DNA of 64,000 nt from Vampirovibrio sp041737375 (GTDB taxonomy: Bacteria > Cyanobacteriota > Vampirovibrionia > Vampirovibrionales > Vampirovibrionaceae), in contig NZ_JBGSRV010000010.1 of NCBI RefSeq assembly GCF_041737375.1, forward strand, positions 124,001-188,000, in the 5' to 3' direction. The notes beneath the pieces were generated by a model. The model had not been told where the DNA came from and did no database searches. It worked only from the letters and a program-made list of their open reading frames with translations. Below, piece by piece: positions 8,702 to 17,878 of this stretch. Position 1 is the first letter of the stretch; every line of letters begins with the position of its first letter. The translations under genes and the position numbers were made by a program.

Positions 8702-10054
8702 ATGTCTTATAACGGCATTAACCGGTTCAATTTCCCTCAAGGGCAGTTAAACAGCCCATTAGTAACTGGCTCGCCTCAAGGCTCCCAGCCGCCTGTTTTT
8801 CCCTATCAGCTTTATACGGGCAGCCCTGCAGGGCCTGAACCATCGGCGGGCTTAAACAGTGGAATGCCCTGGGATATAGACTTGTCAGCCCCCACCCTGT
8901 CAGAAAATCCAGGGACGCTTTTCCCCAGTTGGTCCCTCTGGCCAACACCGTACAATCCGCTTTTGGAAGATGAATCTCAGCAAAGCCCGCAACAGGCAGG
9001 CCGAAAACCCGGTGAAACCGCACTGGTGGAAATTGGGGTTGAGAAGGATGGCAACGCCGATGAACATGCTCAATCCGTTCAGGAAGTTTTTGAACGCCAC
9101 AACCCGAATGCGGAAAGCCAGTTGACAGGCATCGATACGGGCAATGTTCAGGGTGCCAATACCGAAAGCCTCTTGAAAAACAGCAACGTTATAAACACTC
9201 AGGAGAAACTGGATACGGCCATTGACGCGGGGAGCACCGACGCTTTCAGGCTGTTCTCTGACAAAATTGACGCCATTGTGATCGATGGCAGCGCCTCTGT
9301 GATCAACGGCTCGCTGGGATACTCCAGAAATGAAATCTATAGGGATACGCTGAACCGCTTAAAAGCCAATCCCTATTTGGCAAAGCACCTTGATTTAAAA
9401 CCCGAGGACATTACCGGTTTAGAATCAGATGAGAAGAACCGCACAGTGATTACAGAAAAAGTCTCAACCGCCATCGTCAGTTATGTGGATCAGCGTTTGG
9501 ACGCTCCGGATTCAGAGTTTCAAAAAGCAAGGCAACATTACCAAAACACCACCCGAAACGCTGCGGAAAAAGGCGTGGTGGTGGTGGTAGCAGCTGGCAA
9601 TCAGCATAAACTAAACGGGACTTTTGAAAAAGACACGCTCGGCGGAGATACCAACTTTCTGGCCCAGAGCAACTCGGTTATCTCGGTAGCGGCATCCGAT
9701 AATCAGGATACTGAAAACCTGGCGGATGACACCATAGCCGACTTTTCATCTCGTGGAGACGGAGAATTCAACCCCACCATCGCTACCGATGGCGTGGGCA
9801 TTGAAACCGAATTTGGCAAACAAAATGGCACTTCCTTTGCCGCTCCCAAAGTGGCCGCAACCATTGCCCGCTTGCAGCAGGAAAATCCGCAGTTCAACTT
9901 TCATAGAATTAAAGAACAGTTGAAATCAACCGCCGTCAACACGGAAGCTCTTGAACTGGCCGAAGGGGCAGGCATTCTGGATACCAGTACGTTGCTTGCC
10001 TCGCCACCAGAATCGTTCAATACAGGGAACGCTGCCCTGTTTTCAATGGCCTAG
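8702..10054 (+). CDS. Subtilase-like (S8) serine peptidase without signal peptide
   Basis: Protein of 450 residues. The C-terminal half carries S8 landmarks: VVVVVAAGN near residue 300 (oxyanion-hole Asn), a VISVAASD strand, FSSRGDGEFNPTIATDG, and GTSFAAPKVAATIA with the catalytic Ser near residue 378. The His is probably in DEHAQSVQEVF (residue 122). The catalytic Asp is less certain (Asp116 or Asp120). The usual DTG strand is not conserved, so activity is not assured. Residues 1-100 are Pro/Ser/Gly-rich and look disordered, with no signal peptide. GGAGAG precedes the ATG at 7 nt. Function is unknown. A secreted effector or a self-processing protein are both possible. Confidence 0.75.
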   Translation: MSYNGINRFNFPQGQLNSPLVTGSPQGSQPPVFPYQLYTGSPAGPEPSAGLNSGMPWDIDLSAPTLSENPGTLFPSWSLWPTPYNPLLEDESQQSPQQAGRKPGETALVEIGVEKDGNADEHAQSVQEVFERHNPNAESQLTGIDTGNVQGANTESLLKNSNVINTQEKLDTAIDAGSTDAFRLFSDKIDAIVIDGSASVINGSLGYSRNEIYRDTLNRLKANPYLAKHLDLKPEDITGLESDEKNRTVITEKVSTAIVSYVDQRLDAPDSEFQKARQHYQNTTRNAAEKGVVVVVAAGNQHKLNGTFEKDTLGGDTNFLAQSNSVISVAASDNQDTENLADDTIADFSSRGDGEFNPTIATDGVGIETEFGKQNGTSFAAPKVAATIARLQQENPQFNFHRIKEQLKSTAVNTEALELAEGAGILDTSTLLASPPESFNTGNAALFSMA

Positions 10055-10131
10055 ACAAGCGATTCAACCCATCAGGCTGTTGCGCACTACATGAAAATGC
10101 CTCTGGCGAAGGTGCCAACTGGCTCATTTTT

Positions 10132-11397
10132 CTAGAAAATGCGGGAAGGTCCAACCAAAGAGGTTAGCGCCGGCTGAAGCAGGTATTGCTGCACCACCCG
10201 TTGCACATCGGCGGAAGAAACGGCCTCAATCTGTTCCGGCACCCGGTCAATCTCCGCAAGGGTACGACCTTGCGTATAATTGGCCCCAATGTAATTGGCC
10301 TGCTGGTGGGCGGTTTCTAAAAACACCGAACGACGACCCAGAATATTGCGTTTGGCATCGGCCAATTCCTGAGCATGAACCGGAATATCGGCCAACTTGT
10401 TGACTTCCTCAATAAAGCCCTTCAGGCACTTATCTTTATTTTTTGGCTCGGTGCCAATATAAAGATAAAACAGACCTTTGTGGCGATACGCTTCATAAGT
10501 GCTGCGCACGTTATAAGCCAGGCCTTGCTTGTCCCGCAATTCCAGAAACAAACGGGAACTGAGTCCGGCGGCGCCTAAAATGGTGTTCATTAAAGCCAGT
10601 GGGGCGTAATCTTCGTGCTTGGCTTCTGGCACCAGCCAGCCTTTAAAAATATGCGCCTGAGACGAATCATCCCGAGCGAATGTAATCAACTCATCCTGAG
10701 TTAAAGACAGAGCCTGCAACTTGGCCAGTACACTGTCTTCCACCACGGGGGCCTTGGCCGCACCGTTGGGAAAGTATTTTTCCAGCGCCGCGGCAATTTT
10801 ATCCAGCGCAATATTACCGGCCACAGAAACAATCAGGTTTTTAGGCGTAAATACGCTTTGATAATGGGCCTTCAGAACATCCACCGAATTTAGCGAGGGC
10901 AAAGCATCCAGAATGACGCTGCTGACAATGCCATACGGGGTCTGCTCAAACATTCTGCGAATAAATTGATCCGAAGCGCGACTCTTGGGAGAGTCTAGAT
11001 CCATCATCACTTCGCCAATAATTTTTTGCTTTTCCCGATCAAATTCAGAAAAAGTAACGTTGTAGAAAAAATCGGCAATCAAGGCAAAAGAGGCATCCAG
11101 ATCCTCTTCCAGCAAGGTGGCGTGAATGGCGCTGTAGTCTCGCTTAGTGTCGCTGTCCACTTCCAAGGTCAGGCCATCAATTTCAATGGAAATTTGTTCC
11201 TGATTGCGGGTATGGGTACCCTTCATCAGCAAGCGATCCACCATATCCGACACACCAGGGGTGGCATCCAGTAAATTGCCACCGGGTAAAAACATGGAAA
11301 TGGCCAGTCGAGGGGCTGTCTCTATGGGGGTGTACAACAGGGTGGCCCCGTTAGACAGCTTTAATTCCTGGGTGTGAACGGCTTTTACAGTCAGCAT
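10132..11397 (-). CDS. M16 family peptidase, non-catalytic subunit
   Basis: Protein of about 421 residues from the ATG at 11397. The long in-frame extension to 11520 lies inside the upstream gene and is unlikely to be used. The fold is that of an M16 (pitrilysin/processing-peptidase) subunit: LSNGATLLYTPIETAPRLAISMFLPGG, then GVSDMVDRLLMKGT where the zinc motif should be, and LGAAGLSSRLFLELRDKQGLAYNVRSTYE. The HXXEH motif is absent, so it should be the inactive partner of the gene just upstream. One nucleotide separates the stop of that gene from this ATG, so the two are probably co-translated as a heterodimer. Confidence 0.88.
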   Translation of the reverse strand: MLTVKAVHTQELKLSNGATLLYTPIETAPRLAISMFLPGGNLLDATPGVSDMVDRLLMKGTHTRNQEQISIEIDGLTLEVDSDTKRDYSAIHATLLEEDLDASFALIADFFYNVTFSEFDREKQKIIGEVMMDLDSPKSRASDQFIRRMFEQTPYGIVSSVILDALPSLNSVDVLKAHYQSVFTPKNLIVSVAGNIALDKIAAALEKYFPNGAAKAPVVEDSVLAKLQALSLTQDELITFARDDSSQAHIFKGWLVPEAKHEDYAPLALMNTILGAAGLSSRLFLELRDKQGLAYNVRSTYEAYRHKGLFYLYIGTEPKNKDKCLKGFIEEVNKLADIPVHAQELADAKRNILGRRSVFLETAHQQANYIGANYTQGRTLAEIDRVPEQIEAVSSADVQRVVQQYLLQPALTSLVGPSRIF

Positions 11398-11398
11398 T

Positions 11399-12820
11399 TT
11401 ATTCAGCCTCTTCTTCGCCGTCATCAGTTTTAGAAGCACCTTCACCCGGCACCATAACCGAGGTATACGCCTTATCCAGCGCCAGATATTTCCGGGCGGC
11501 GGCATTGACAGTAGCCACATCCAGTTGATTCAGCACATTCAAATAATCCAGATACGAATCAATAGAGCCTACCACCGTGATGGCCTCACCAATGGTTTCC
11601 GCAATACCGGAAGCCGTTTCGGAGGTTTCCGCAAAATTGACCTTCAATTTTTTCAAGGCCCGTTGGAACTCTTCTTCGGTAATGGGTTCGGTGGTCAACA
11701 GTTTTTCCAACTCGGCTTCCAGCTGCTGAAGCACTGGCTTGGGGTCGCTTTGCCCTTCCGGGAAATTAAAGTTTCCCTGAATGAAAAACACGTTGCCCAG
11801 CTTAAAGGTGGACTGTCCGCAACTGACGTAGTTAAAAACCGGCGTGGCAGGCTTTTCCAGCAAGGCTTGGGTCAGGCGGGAACTGCGGCCTTCTCCCAGC
11901 ACATGGCTGGCTACATCCAAAGCAATGGTTTCTTTTAAATGTTGTGGTTCTGGCCCGTGAAAACCCATAATAAAGAAGGAGGTCTGATACTCGCCCTTAA
12001 CTTCATCATAACGTTTGGCAGCAGGCGCTTTAAACTGGGCGGCCTGCGGAGAAGCAGGATGGCCGTTGGCGCTGATCTTGAATTTTTCAAAATCAAAGTA
12101 GCGAGCGATTTTCTCTTCCATTACTTTAAAATCAAAATCACCCACCACAATGGTGGTCATGTTGGCCGGAGAATACCATTGGCGGTAGTAATCATAAATG
12201 GTTTCCCGGGGCACGTCCCCAATAATCTGGCGGGTACCGATCACGTCCCGCTGATAGGGGTGTCCGGCTTCATACATCATATGATTCACGGAATTATAAA
12301 TTTTGGTCCAGGGCTGATCTTCCCGCATGGAGATCTCTTCAATCACCACGCTGCGTTCCCGCTTTTCGCCCTTGTAGTCTGTATCAAACGGGTCGTACTG
12401 CGGCCCCACTTCCTCATCAGGAATGGTGGAACCCAGCATCATGTCGGAATGCAGGTCCAGCGCCAACTCAAAATTGGCCCCGATTTGCCCCGCATCGGCC
12501 TTGCCTTTGGGACCCGTTACATAATAAAAAGTAAAATCCTTCCAGGTGGCCGCGTTAATCACAGCGCCCATGGATTCCATGGCCTTATCAAACTCACCGG
12601 GCTTAAAGCGCTCGGTGCCTTTGAACATTAAATGCTCCAAAAAGTGAGAGATGCCATTAATGCGATCATCTTCATGGATGGAGCCGGTTTTAACCCAGGT
12701 GCTGATGTTGAACACATCGCCCTGTTTAGGCACGAACACAAAGGTGTACCCATTCCCATAGGTCACCATTCGAGCCTCTTGCGAGAGATAGGGAATTTTT
12801 AAAGTCTTTGCCTCATTCAT
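11399..12820 (-). CDS. M16 family zinc peptidase, catalytic subunit
   Basis: Protein of 473 residues. The inverted zinc motif HFLEH is at residues 59-63, with a further Glu ligand in VVIEEISMRED near residue 161. The second half has VLGEGRSSRLTQALLEKPATPVFNYVSC, typical of M16 substrate-handling domains. No signal peptide, so probably cytoplasmic. The C-terminus is acidic (DDGEEEAE). It is first in a two-gene unit with the zinc-less subunit at 10132-11397, the arrangement known for bacterial two-chain M16 peptidases. Substrates are presumably peptides or leader sequences. Confidence 0.9.
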   Translation of the reverse strand: MNEAKTLKIPYLSQEARMVTYGNGYTFVFVPKQGDVFNISTWVKTGSIHEDDRINGISHFLEHLMFKGTERFKPGEFDKAMESMGAVINAATWKDFTFYYVTGPKGKADAGQIGANFELALDLHSDMMLGSTIPDEEVGPQYDPFDTDYKGEKRERSVVIEEISMREDQPWTKIYNSVNHMMYEAGHPYQRDVIGTRQIIGDVPRETIYDYYRQWYSPANMTTIVVGDFDFKVMEEKIARYFDFEKFKISANGHPASPQAAQFKAPAAKRYDEVKGEYQTSFFIMGFHGPEPQHLKETIALDVASHVLGEGRSSRLTQALLEKPATPVFNYVSCGQSTFKLGNVFFIQGNFNFPEGQSDPKPVLQQLEAELEKLLTTEPITEEEFQRALKKLKVNFAETSETASGIAETIGEAITVVGSIDSYLDYLNVLNQLDVATVNAAARKYLALDKAYTSVMVPGEGASKTDDGEEEAE

Positions 12821-13055
12821 ACTGAATATCTTACAGGATATTGCCGGAATCGTACAGTAAAGCCGGGGTGCGATTTAAAAAGGCGTTACTTAACAAACCC
12901 TTGAGCGCATCCAAAAAGCGGCAGCGCCCTTTCAGAAAGCCGACACCCGGCCTGAAGGCCACCAAAACAGACACCACTGAACCCCAACCCTCGTCAGGTT
13001 CAATGCGGAAAGTAAAGCTGACAGGTCGAATTTTTCCGCATGAAGACGCTCTCTG

Positions 13056-13064
13056 TGCTACGAT
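13056..13064 (+). promoter_or_regulatory. Extended -10 promoter, probably for smc-scpA-scpB
   Basis: TG at 13056-13057, one base, then TACGAT at 13059-13064, continuing AAT. No good -35 is seen, as is common for extended -10 promoters. Confidence 0.35.
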
Positions 13065-13258
13065 AATTATGGGGTTCTGCTTTCAAAACGCCGGTTGTGA
13101 AGCCAAAGTGACCCCGCAAGTTCATTGCTTTCGGCAGTGGAAAAGAGCGGCAGCCATTCATTTTGAAGTTTTATGCAGACTGTTGGCCGATCAAACGGCA
13201 TTCTCGTGACACAGGATCATCCACTTCAGCCCACCACAGGACCCCGTACCGGGTTTAC

Positions 13259-13277
13259 CACCGGAATTTATCCGGTG
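13259..13277 (+). promoter_or_regulatory. Hairpin in the smc leader
   Basis: CACCGGA and TCCGGTG pair perfectly over 7 bp with a 5-nt loop, 40 nt before the smc start codon. No T tract follows, so it is not an intrinsic terminator. It may affect mRNA stability or translation. Confidence 0.4.
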
Positions 13278-13308
13278 CCGATAGAGATTCAGGAGCTTTA
13301 AAGGGTCG

Positions 13309-13317
13309 TTATCCACA
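13309..13317 (+). promoter_or_regulatory. Perfect DnaA-box-like nonamer before smc ATG
   Basis: TTATCCACA directly precedes the ATG at 13318. It is identical to the nonamer at 901-909, also placed at a start codon. Binding by DnaA is untested. Confidence 0.3.
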
Positions 13318-16300
13318 ATGCACATCCACCAGATCGTCATTGATAATTTCAAATCCTTCGCCGAAAAAACGGTGATTCCCTTTGAAAATGGGTTTACCAC
13401 CATTTCAGGGCCGAATGGCTCTGGAAAAAGCAATATTATTGATAGCATCCTGTTCTGCCTGGGCCTTTCAACCTCTCGCACTATGCGGGCCGAAAAATTA
13501 TCAGATCTCATCAACAACCTCTCCCGGCGAAAAGAGGCCATTGTCACCATCACCTTCCGCAAAGACGCCGATGACATGGTCAAAGAGTCACGCCAGATCG
13601 CTTTGGAGCTGGAGCGGGCTTCTCGTGAGGCCCAGTCAGAGGACTCGGACAACCATCCCGTTCAGGATGCTGAACCGCTGAGCGAATCGGAATCCAAAGC
13701 GCTGACCAGCGTACAGGAAATTTCGCTGGCCGAAGTGGGTCAAAACAGTGAATTTGCCCAAATTACCCGGCGCATCCGGGGCAGTGCCAGCGGATACACC
13801 AGCACCTATTACATGAACGGCAAGCCCAGCACCCTCACGGACATTCACGACTATCTGGGCACTTTTAACGTGTCTCCCGGCACTTATAACGTAATGATGC
13901 AAGGCGATGTGGCTGGTATTGTGAACATGTCGCCCATGGAGCGGCGCAAAATCATTGATGAAATTGCCGGGGTGGCCGAATTTGATCGTAAAATTGAGCA
14001 GGCTCAGCGGGAATTAGAAGCCACCGGCGCCAATATTGAGCGCAACACCATTTTGCTGAACGAAATTGCCTTGAGAATGGAGCAGCTCAGTATAGAGCGG
14101 GATCACGCCCTGAAGTACCAGAAGCTGCGAGACGAAAAAATTCGCTATGAAGGTATGCTGCTGTCCGCCAAGTATCTGGACATTCAAAAAGCCATTGCGG
14201 CCACCCATCAAAATCTGGCGGATGCCCGCAAGCAGAAAGAAACCAGCCAGCAGGCCATTCATCAACTGGTGCAAGCCATTCAGGTCACCCACGCCCAACT
14301 GTTGGAATTGTCTACCCAGGTCAAGCGCAAGGGCGAAGATCAACAGATTGCACTGAAAAAACAAATTGAAGGCTTAAAGGGCCATATTGCCCGTAAAGAA
14401 GACGCCATTCAAAGTATTCAGGAAAAAACCACCGAAAATAATCGCCGCATTGAGCAAGCCCAGCTTGAAATTCAGCGCATGCAGGATAAATCGAATGATC
14501 TGGATGAGGAAATCAAGGGGTTTCAACATCAGCAACAGGAACTGCAGGCACTTTATAACAACGAGGCCAAACAGGCCCAAAAGCTGGAACAACAGTTTGA
14601 CGCCCTGACCGGCTCCAGCGGAGAACTGAGCGTGAAGCGGGCCGATGTGCGTAAGCGACTGACCGTGGAAGAAGACGCTTTATCCCGCCTGCACCGGGAC
14701 AAGCTGGATACCGAGGCGGAAGTTAAACGAAACCAGTATGAAATGGATATCCGCCTTCGCAGTAATAAAGAAGGCGCTGACAAGCTGATTGTGCTGAACG
14801 CTCGCCATGCCAATTTAAGCAAGGAAACCAAAGAGCTGGGGCAGGATAAAGAAGCGTTTGAGGCCCAGCTGAACCAATTGCAGCGAGATTACGGTCAGGC
14901 CAAAGTGAACCTGAACCAGACTCAGGCCAAATATCAGGAATTCCACAGGGAATATATCCAGCTGGAAGCCAGACAGCGGGCTTATGAGGAAATGAATTTC
15001 ACCCGTGCGGTGGATACCATTTTGCGTTCCGACTTGCGGGGCGTACACGGCACCGTGGCCCAGTTGGGCGATGTGAACCCGGAATACGCACTGGCCATGG
15101 AAATCGCGCTGGGCGGGCGCATTCAAAACATCGTGGTGGATGATGATCAGGTGGCCAGCGAAGGGATTCGCATGCTGCAGGAAAGTAGGGCCGGTCGGGC
15201 CACATTTTTGCCCCTCAGCAAAATTCAGGGGTATCGCAGCTTGCCCCCATTGCCTAGAGATCCGGGTGTGGTGGATTACGCGGTGAACTTAATTACCTTT
15301 GATCACCAGTTTGAAGATGTTTTTAGCTACGCCCTGGGTGACACCCTGATTGTGGAAGACGCTCAGGCCGCCCGCAAACTGCTGCGGAAATTCCGCATGG
15401 TGACCCTGGATGGCAGCTTGATGGAAAAATCGGGGGCCATGACTGGAGGCTCCCAATCCAACCGGGGCAAAACAGGCAGTTATTTTGGCGGCAGCAACAT
15501 AGAGCAAGAGTTGCAAACGCTGGCCAAGCGTCTGGAGCGGGCCGAGATGGAAAAAGAAACCCATCAAAAGCAACTGACCGCTTTAGAAATTAAAATGGAA
15601 GGCGTGAAAAGTAACTACGCCCAACTCATGCAGCGCTACTCCAGGGCTTCCGCCGGACTAGAGGAAGTAACCGCCCAACTGGATGAAATTCGCAAGCTAC
15701 AGGAAAGCGCCGTGGATGTCAGCGACCTGAACGCCGAAATCGCACGGCTGGAAAAGGAACTTTCAACCATAGACAAGGCCATTGCCCAGCGGCAGGCGGC
15801 CTTGCAAACCCTGCAGGGCGAATTGGACGCCATTGAAAGCCAATTGCCCAGCGAGCAGATTGATGAGCTGCGGGAGCAGATGAAGGAAGTCAAATTCCAG
15901 ATGGAATACTATGACTCTCAGATGCGGAACGTGCAGACCGATATTAAAAGCAAGGAAATGGAAAAAAACTTCCAGCAAGTGGGCGTTCAGGATAGCCGCA
16001 AGCGCATTGAGGAATCGAAACAGCACAGCGAGGCCATTGCCAAAGACCAGATTGCCGCCGCTGAAGAAATCCAGCTGACCATTCGGCAAATTAACGAGCT
16101 GGAAGCGCAAACCACCGAGCTGGATGAAGAGCTTAAAAAACTGCAGGAAGAGCGGGATCAGGTTCAAGCTTTACTGATTGAACAGGAAAAGCAGAAGAAT
16201 ATTCAGGAACGCAACGTGCAGCAACTGGATGAGCAAATCCACGCCTTCCAGGCCCGCAAACGAGAGCTGGAGCCGCAACTGCAACTGGTGATTAACCAGT

Positions 16301-17058
16301 TAAAGCTGGCTGATATTGATCCGGGCAGCATTGTGGCCGATCAACTGCCCTCCAGCGATGAGGTGAATCAGAATATTGCCCGCCTCACCCAGAAAATGGA
16401 GCGCATGGAACCCGTGAACATGCTGGCCATTGATGAGTATGACCGGGTGGGCGGACGCCGGGATGAGCTGGCCGAAAAAATCGAAACCCTGAATCAGGAG
16501 CGGGAAACGCTGGACGTGAAAATCGCCAGTTATCACGAACTGAAGCGGGTATCCTTTATGAAAGCTTATGAGAGCGTGGACGCCAATTTCCGGGGTATTT
16601 TCGCCGACTTATCCGATGGCAGCGGAGAGTTAATGCTCACCAACCCGGATTCTCCCTTTGAAGGCGGCCTGACCATTCACGCCCAACCTCGGGGCAAAAA
16701 AATGTTACGCATTGAGGGCCTGAGTGGGGGCGAAAAATCGCTGACTTCGCTGGCCTTTGTGTTTGCCATTCAGCGATATATGCCAGCGCCTTTTTACGCG
16801 CTGGATGAAGTGGATCAGAACCTGGATGGTATTAACGCCGAGAAACTGGCCAATATGGTCAACCGGGAAGCACGGCGAGCTCAATTTATTGTGGTATCGC
16901 TGCGTAAACCCATGATTGAATGCTCGGAGCGAACCATTGGGGTCACCCAGCGTCAAAATGGCATTACCAAAGTCACCGGCATCAAACACCGGGAAGATGA
17001 CGATGTAAAACAAGCAGCCGCAACCCAGGGAGATTCCAGTATTGCAGCCGCTTCCTGA
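13318..17058 (+). CDS. smc: Chromosome partition protein SMC
   Basis: Protein of 1246 residues, close to the usual bacterial SMC length. Walker A is at residues 31-39 (GPNGSGKSN). Long heptad-rich coiled coils flank a hinge that begins near residue 565 (GVHGTVAQLGDVNPEYALAM). The C-terminal head has signature LSGGEKSLTSLAF and Walker B FYALDEVDQNLDG. SMC forms a ring-shaped ATPase that organises and helps segregate the chromosome together with ScpA and ScpB, which follow at once. The ATG has AAAGGG upstream. The stop lies 14 nt inside the scpA frame. An unstructured insert after residue 100 (Ser/Glu-rich) lengthens the N-terminal head. Confidence 0.97.
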   Translation: MHIHQIVIDNFKSFAEKTVIPFENGFTTISGPNGSGKSNIIDSILFCLGLSTSRTMRAEKLSDLINNLSRRKEAIVTITFRKDADDMVKESRQIALELERASREAQSEDSDNHPVQDAEPLSESESKALTSVQEISLAEVGQNSEFAQITRRIRGSASGYTSTYYMNGKPSTLTDIHDYLGTFNVSPGTYNVMMQGDVAGIVNMSPMERRKIIDEIAGVAEFDRKIEQAQRELEATGANIERNTILLNEIALRMEQLSIERDHALKYQKLRDEKIRYEGMLLSAKYLDIQKAIAATHQNLADARKQKETSQQAIHQLVQAIQVTHAQLLELSTQVKRKGEDQQIALKKQIEGLKGHIARKEDAIQSIQEKTTENNRRIEQAQLEIQRMQDKSNDLDEEIKGFQHQQQELQALYNNEAKQAQKLEQQFDALTGSSGELSVKRADVRKRLTVEEDALSRLHRDKLDTEAEVKRNQYEMDIRLRSNKEGADKLIVLNARHANLSKETKELGQDKEAFEAQLNQLQRDYGQAKVNLNQTQAKYQEFHREYIQLEARQRAYEEMNFTRAVDTILRSDLRGVHGTVAQLGDVNPEYALAMEIALGGRIQNIVVDDDQVASEGIRMLQESRAGRATFLPLSKIQGYRSLPPLPRDPGVVDYAVNLITFDHQFEDVFSYALGDTLIVEDAQAARKLLRKFRMVTLDGSLMEKSGAMTGGSQSNRGKTGSYFGGSNIEQELQTLAKRLERAEMEKETHQKQLTALEIKMEGVKSNYAQLMQRYSRASAGLEEVTAQLDEIRKLQESAVDVSDLNAEIARLEKELSTIDKAIAQRQAALQTLQGELDAIESQLPSEQIDELREQMKEVKFQMEYYDSQMRNVQTDIKSKEMEKNFQQVGVQDSRKRIEESKQHSEAIAKDQIAAAEEIQLTIRQINELEAQTTELDEELKKLQEERDQVQALLIEQEKQKNIQERNVQQLDEQIHAFQARKRELEPQLQLVINQLKLADIDPGSIVADQLPSSDEVNQNIARLTQKMERMEPVNMLAIDEYDRVGGRRDELAEKIETLNQERETLDVKIASYHELKRVSFMKAYESVDANFRGIFADLSDGSGELMLTNPDSPFEGGLTIHAQPRGKKMLRIEGLSGGEKSLTSLAFVFAIQRYMPAPFYALDEVDQNLDGINAEKLANMVNREARRAQFIVVSLRKPMIECSERTIGVTQRQNGITKVTGIKHREDDDVKQAAATQGDSSIAAAS

Positions 17059-17878
17059 GCCTAGAGAATCATTTGAGTCCGCCTTTGAAATATCCGCCCA
17101 GCCCAAAAAACCGGCGGATGGGGTGGAACTGCTGGTGGAGCTGGCCAAAACCGGGGAAATTGATCCCTGGAATATTGATATTGTGAAAGTGGCCGATCAA
17201 TATTTAAAAGCAGTGGCCGAACTCAAGGAATCGGATCTGAAGATTACCGGAAAAACGGTGTTGTATCTGGCCATTTTGCTGCGCATGAAATCGGATCAAC
17301 TGGCGGGCATCAATTACTTAAACCCTCCCGATGAATTTTTGGACGAGTTGCTGGAACCGGATTTTATGGACAACAACCGCATCATCCAGCCCAAGTTCAG
17401 TTTTCGATCGCTGGATGAGGTGATTAAGCGGCGCACCAGCACCAAACAGCCCCGCATCCGAAATGTAACGCTGGAAGATTTGATTAAAGAACTGCAAAAA
17501 TACGAAGAGCTGGAAAAACGCCGCAGCCTGAAAGAAAAGGTAGAGAAGGCCAGCAATCGCCGCATGATGGATTACGCCGACTTTACGGCGGATGACATTG
17601 AGGATATGGCGCACGAGGAGTTCCACGAAGACACGGTGAGCCAGTTGCGCTTTATGCTGGAACGGATTTTAATCAATCAGGAACAAGTGTCCCTTTCTGA
17701 AATTATGGATAAAGGGGGGCTTGATAAAATTTCCGCGTTTTTGGCCCTGTTGTTTTTAACCGCCCGTGGTGGTTTTTCCATGTATCAGGATGAATTTTAC
17801 GCCGAGGTTTATGTGGCCCCGGACGCACCTGCTGCGACAGAAGGCGGCGAGGATAATCGAGAGGAATTGGCCGGATGA
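17042..17878 (+). CDS. scpA: Segregation and condensation protein A
   Basis: Protein of 278 residues, the kleisin subunit that bridges the two SMC heads. Conserved N-terminal pattern GVELLVELAKTGEIDPWNIDIVKVADQYL, then the helical segment KTVLYLAILLRMKSDQL, and the C-terminal winged helix (VSLSEIMDKGGLDKISAFLALLFLTARGG). The start is a TTG at 17042 with GGGAG 9 nt upstream. It overlaps the end of smc by 17 nt. Its stop overlaps the scpB start (ATGA), indicating coupled translation of all three condensin subunits. Confidence 0.95.
   Translation: MQPLPEPRESFESAFEISAQPKKPADGVELLVELAKTGEIDPWNIDIVKVADQYLKAVAELKESDLKITGKTVLYLAILLRMKSDQLAGINYLNPPDEFLDELLEPDFMDNNRIIQPKFSFRSLDEVIKRRTSTKQPRIRNVTLEDLIKELQKYEELEKRRSLKEKVEKASNRRMMDYADFTADDIEDMAHEEFHEDTVSQLRFMLERILINQEQVSLSEIMDKGGLDKISAFLALLFLTARGGFSMYQDEFYAEVYVAPDAPAATEGGEDNREELAG

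Larger units (their letters stand above)
12821..13317. other. Intergenic region upstream of smc, structured
   Basis: No convincing gene. An open frame at 12841-13209 encodes an unlikely basic protein. Seen here: a 5-bp stem GTCAG/CTGAC around 12995-13022, an extended -10 (TG-N-TACGAT) at 13056-13064, a near-palindrome ACCCCGTACCGGGT around 13241-13254, and a perfect 7-bp hairpin CACCGGA-ATTTA-TCCGGTG at 13259-13277. The end carries AAAGGG and a DnaA-box-like nonamer before the smc ATG. Together this looks like a smc leader of about 250 nt. Confidence 0.45.

Noticed and set aside
12980..13030. Possible small SRP RNA (GTCAGGT...GGAA...AAGC)
   Set aside because: The GGAA tetraloop and the symmetric internal loop do not fall in the right order, and the flanking helices cannot be formed.
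12841..13209. Open frame of 122 codons upstream of smc
   Set aside because: The product is a basic low-quality sequence without a ribosome site, and it covers apparent promoter and hairpin elements.
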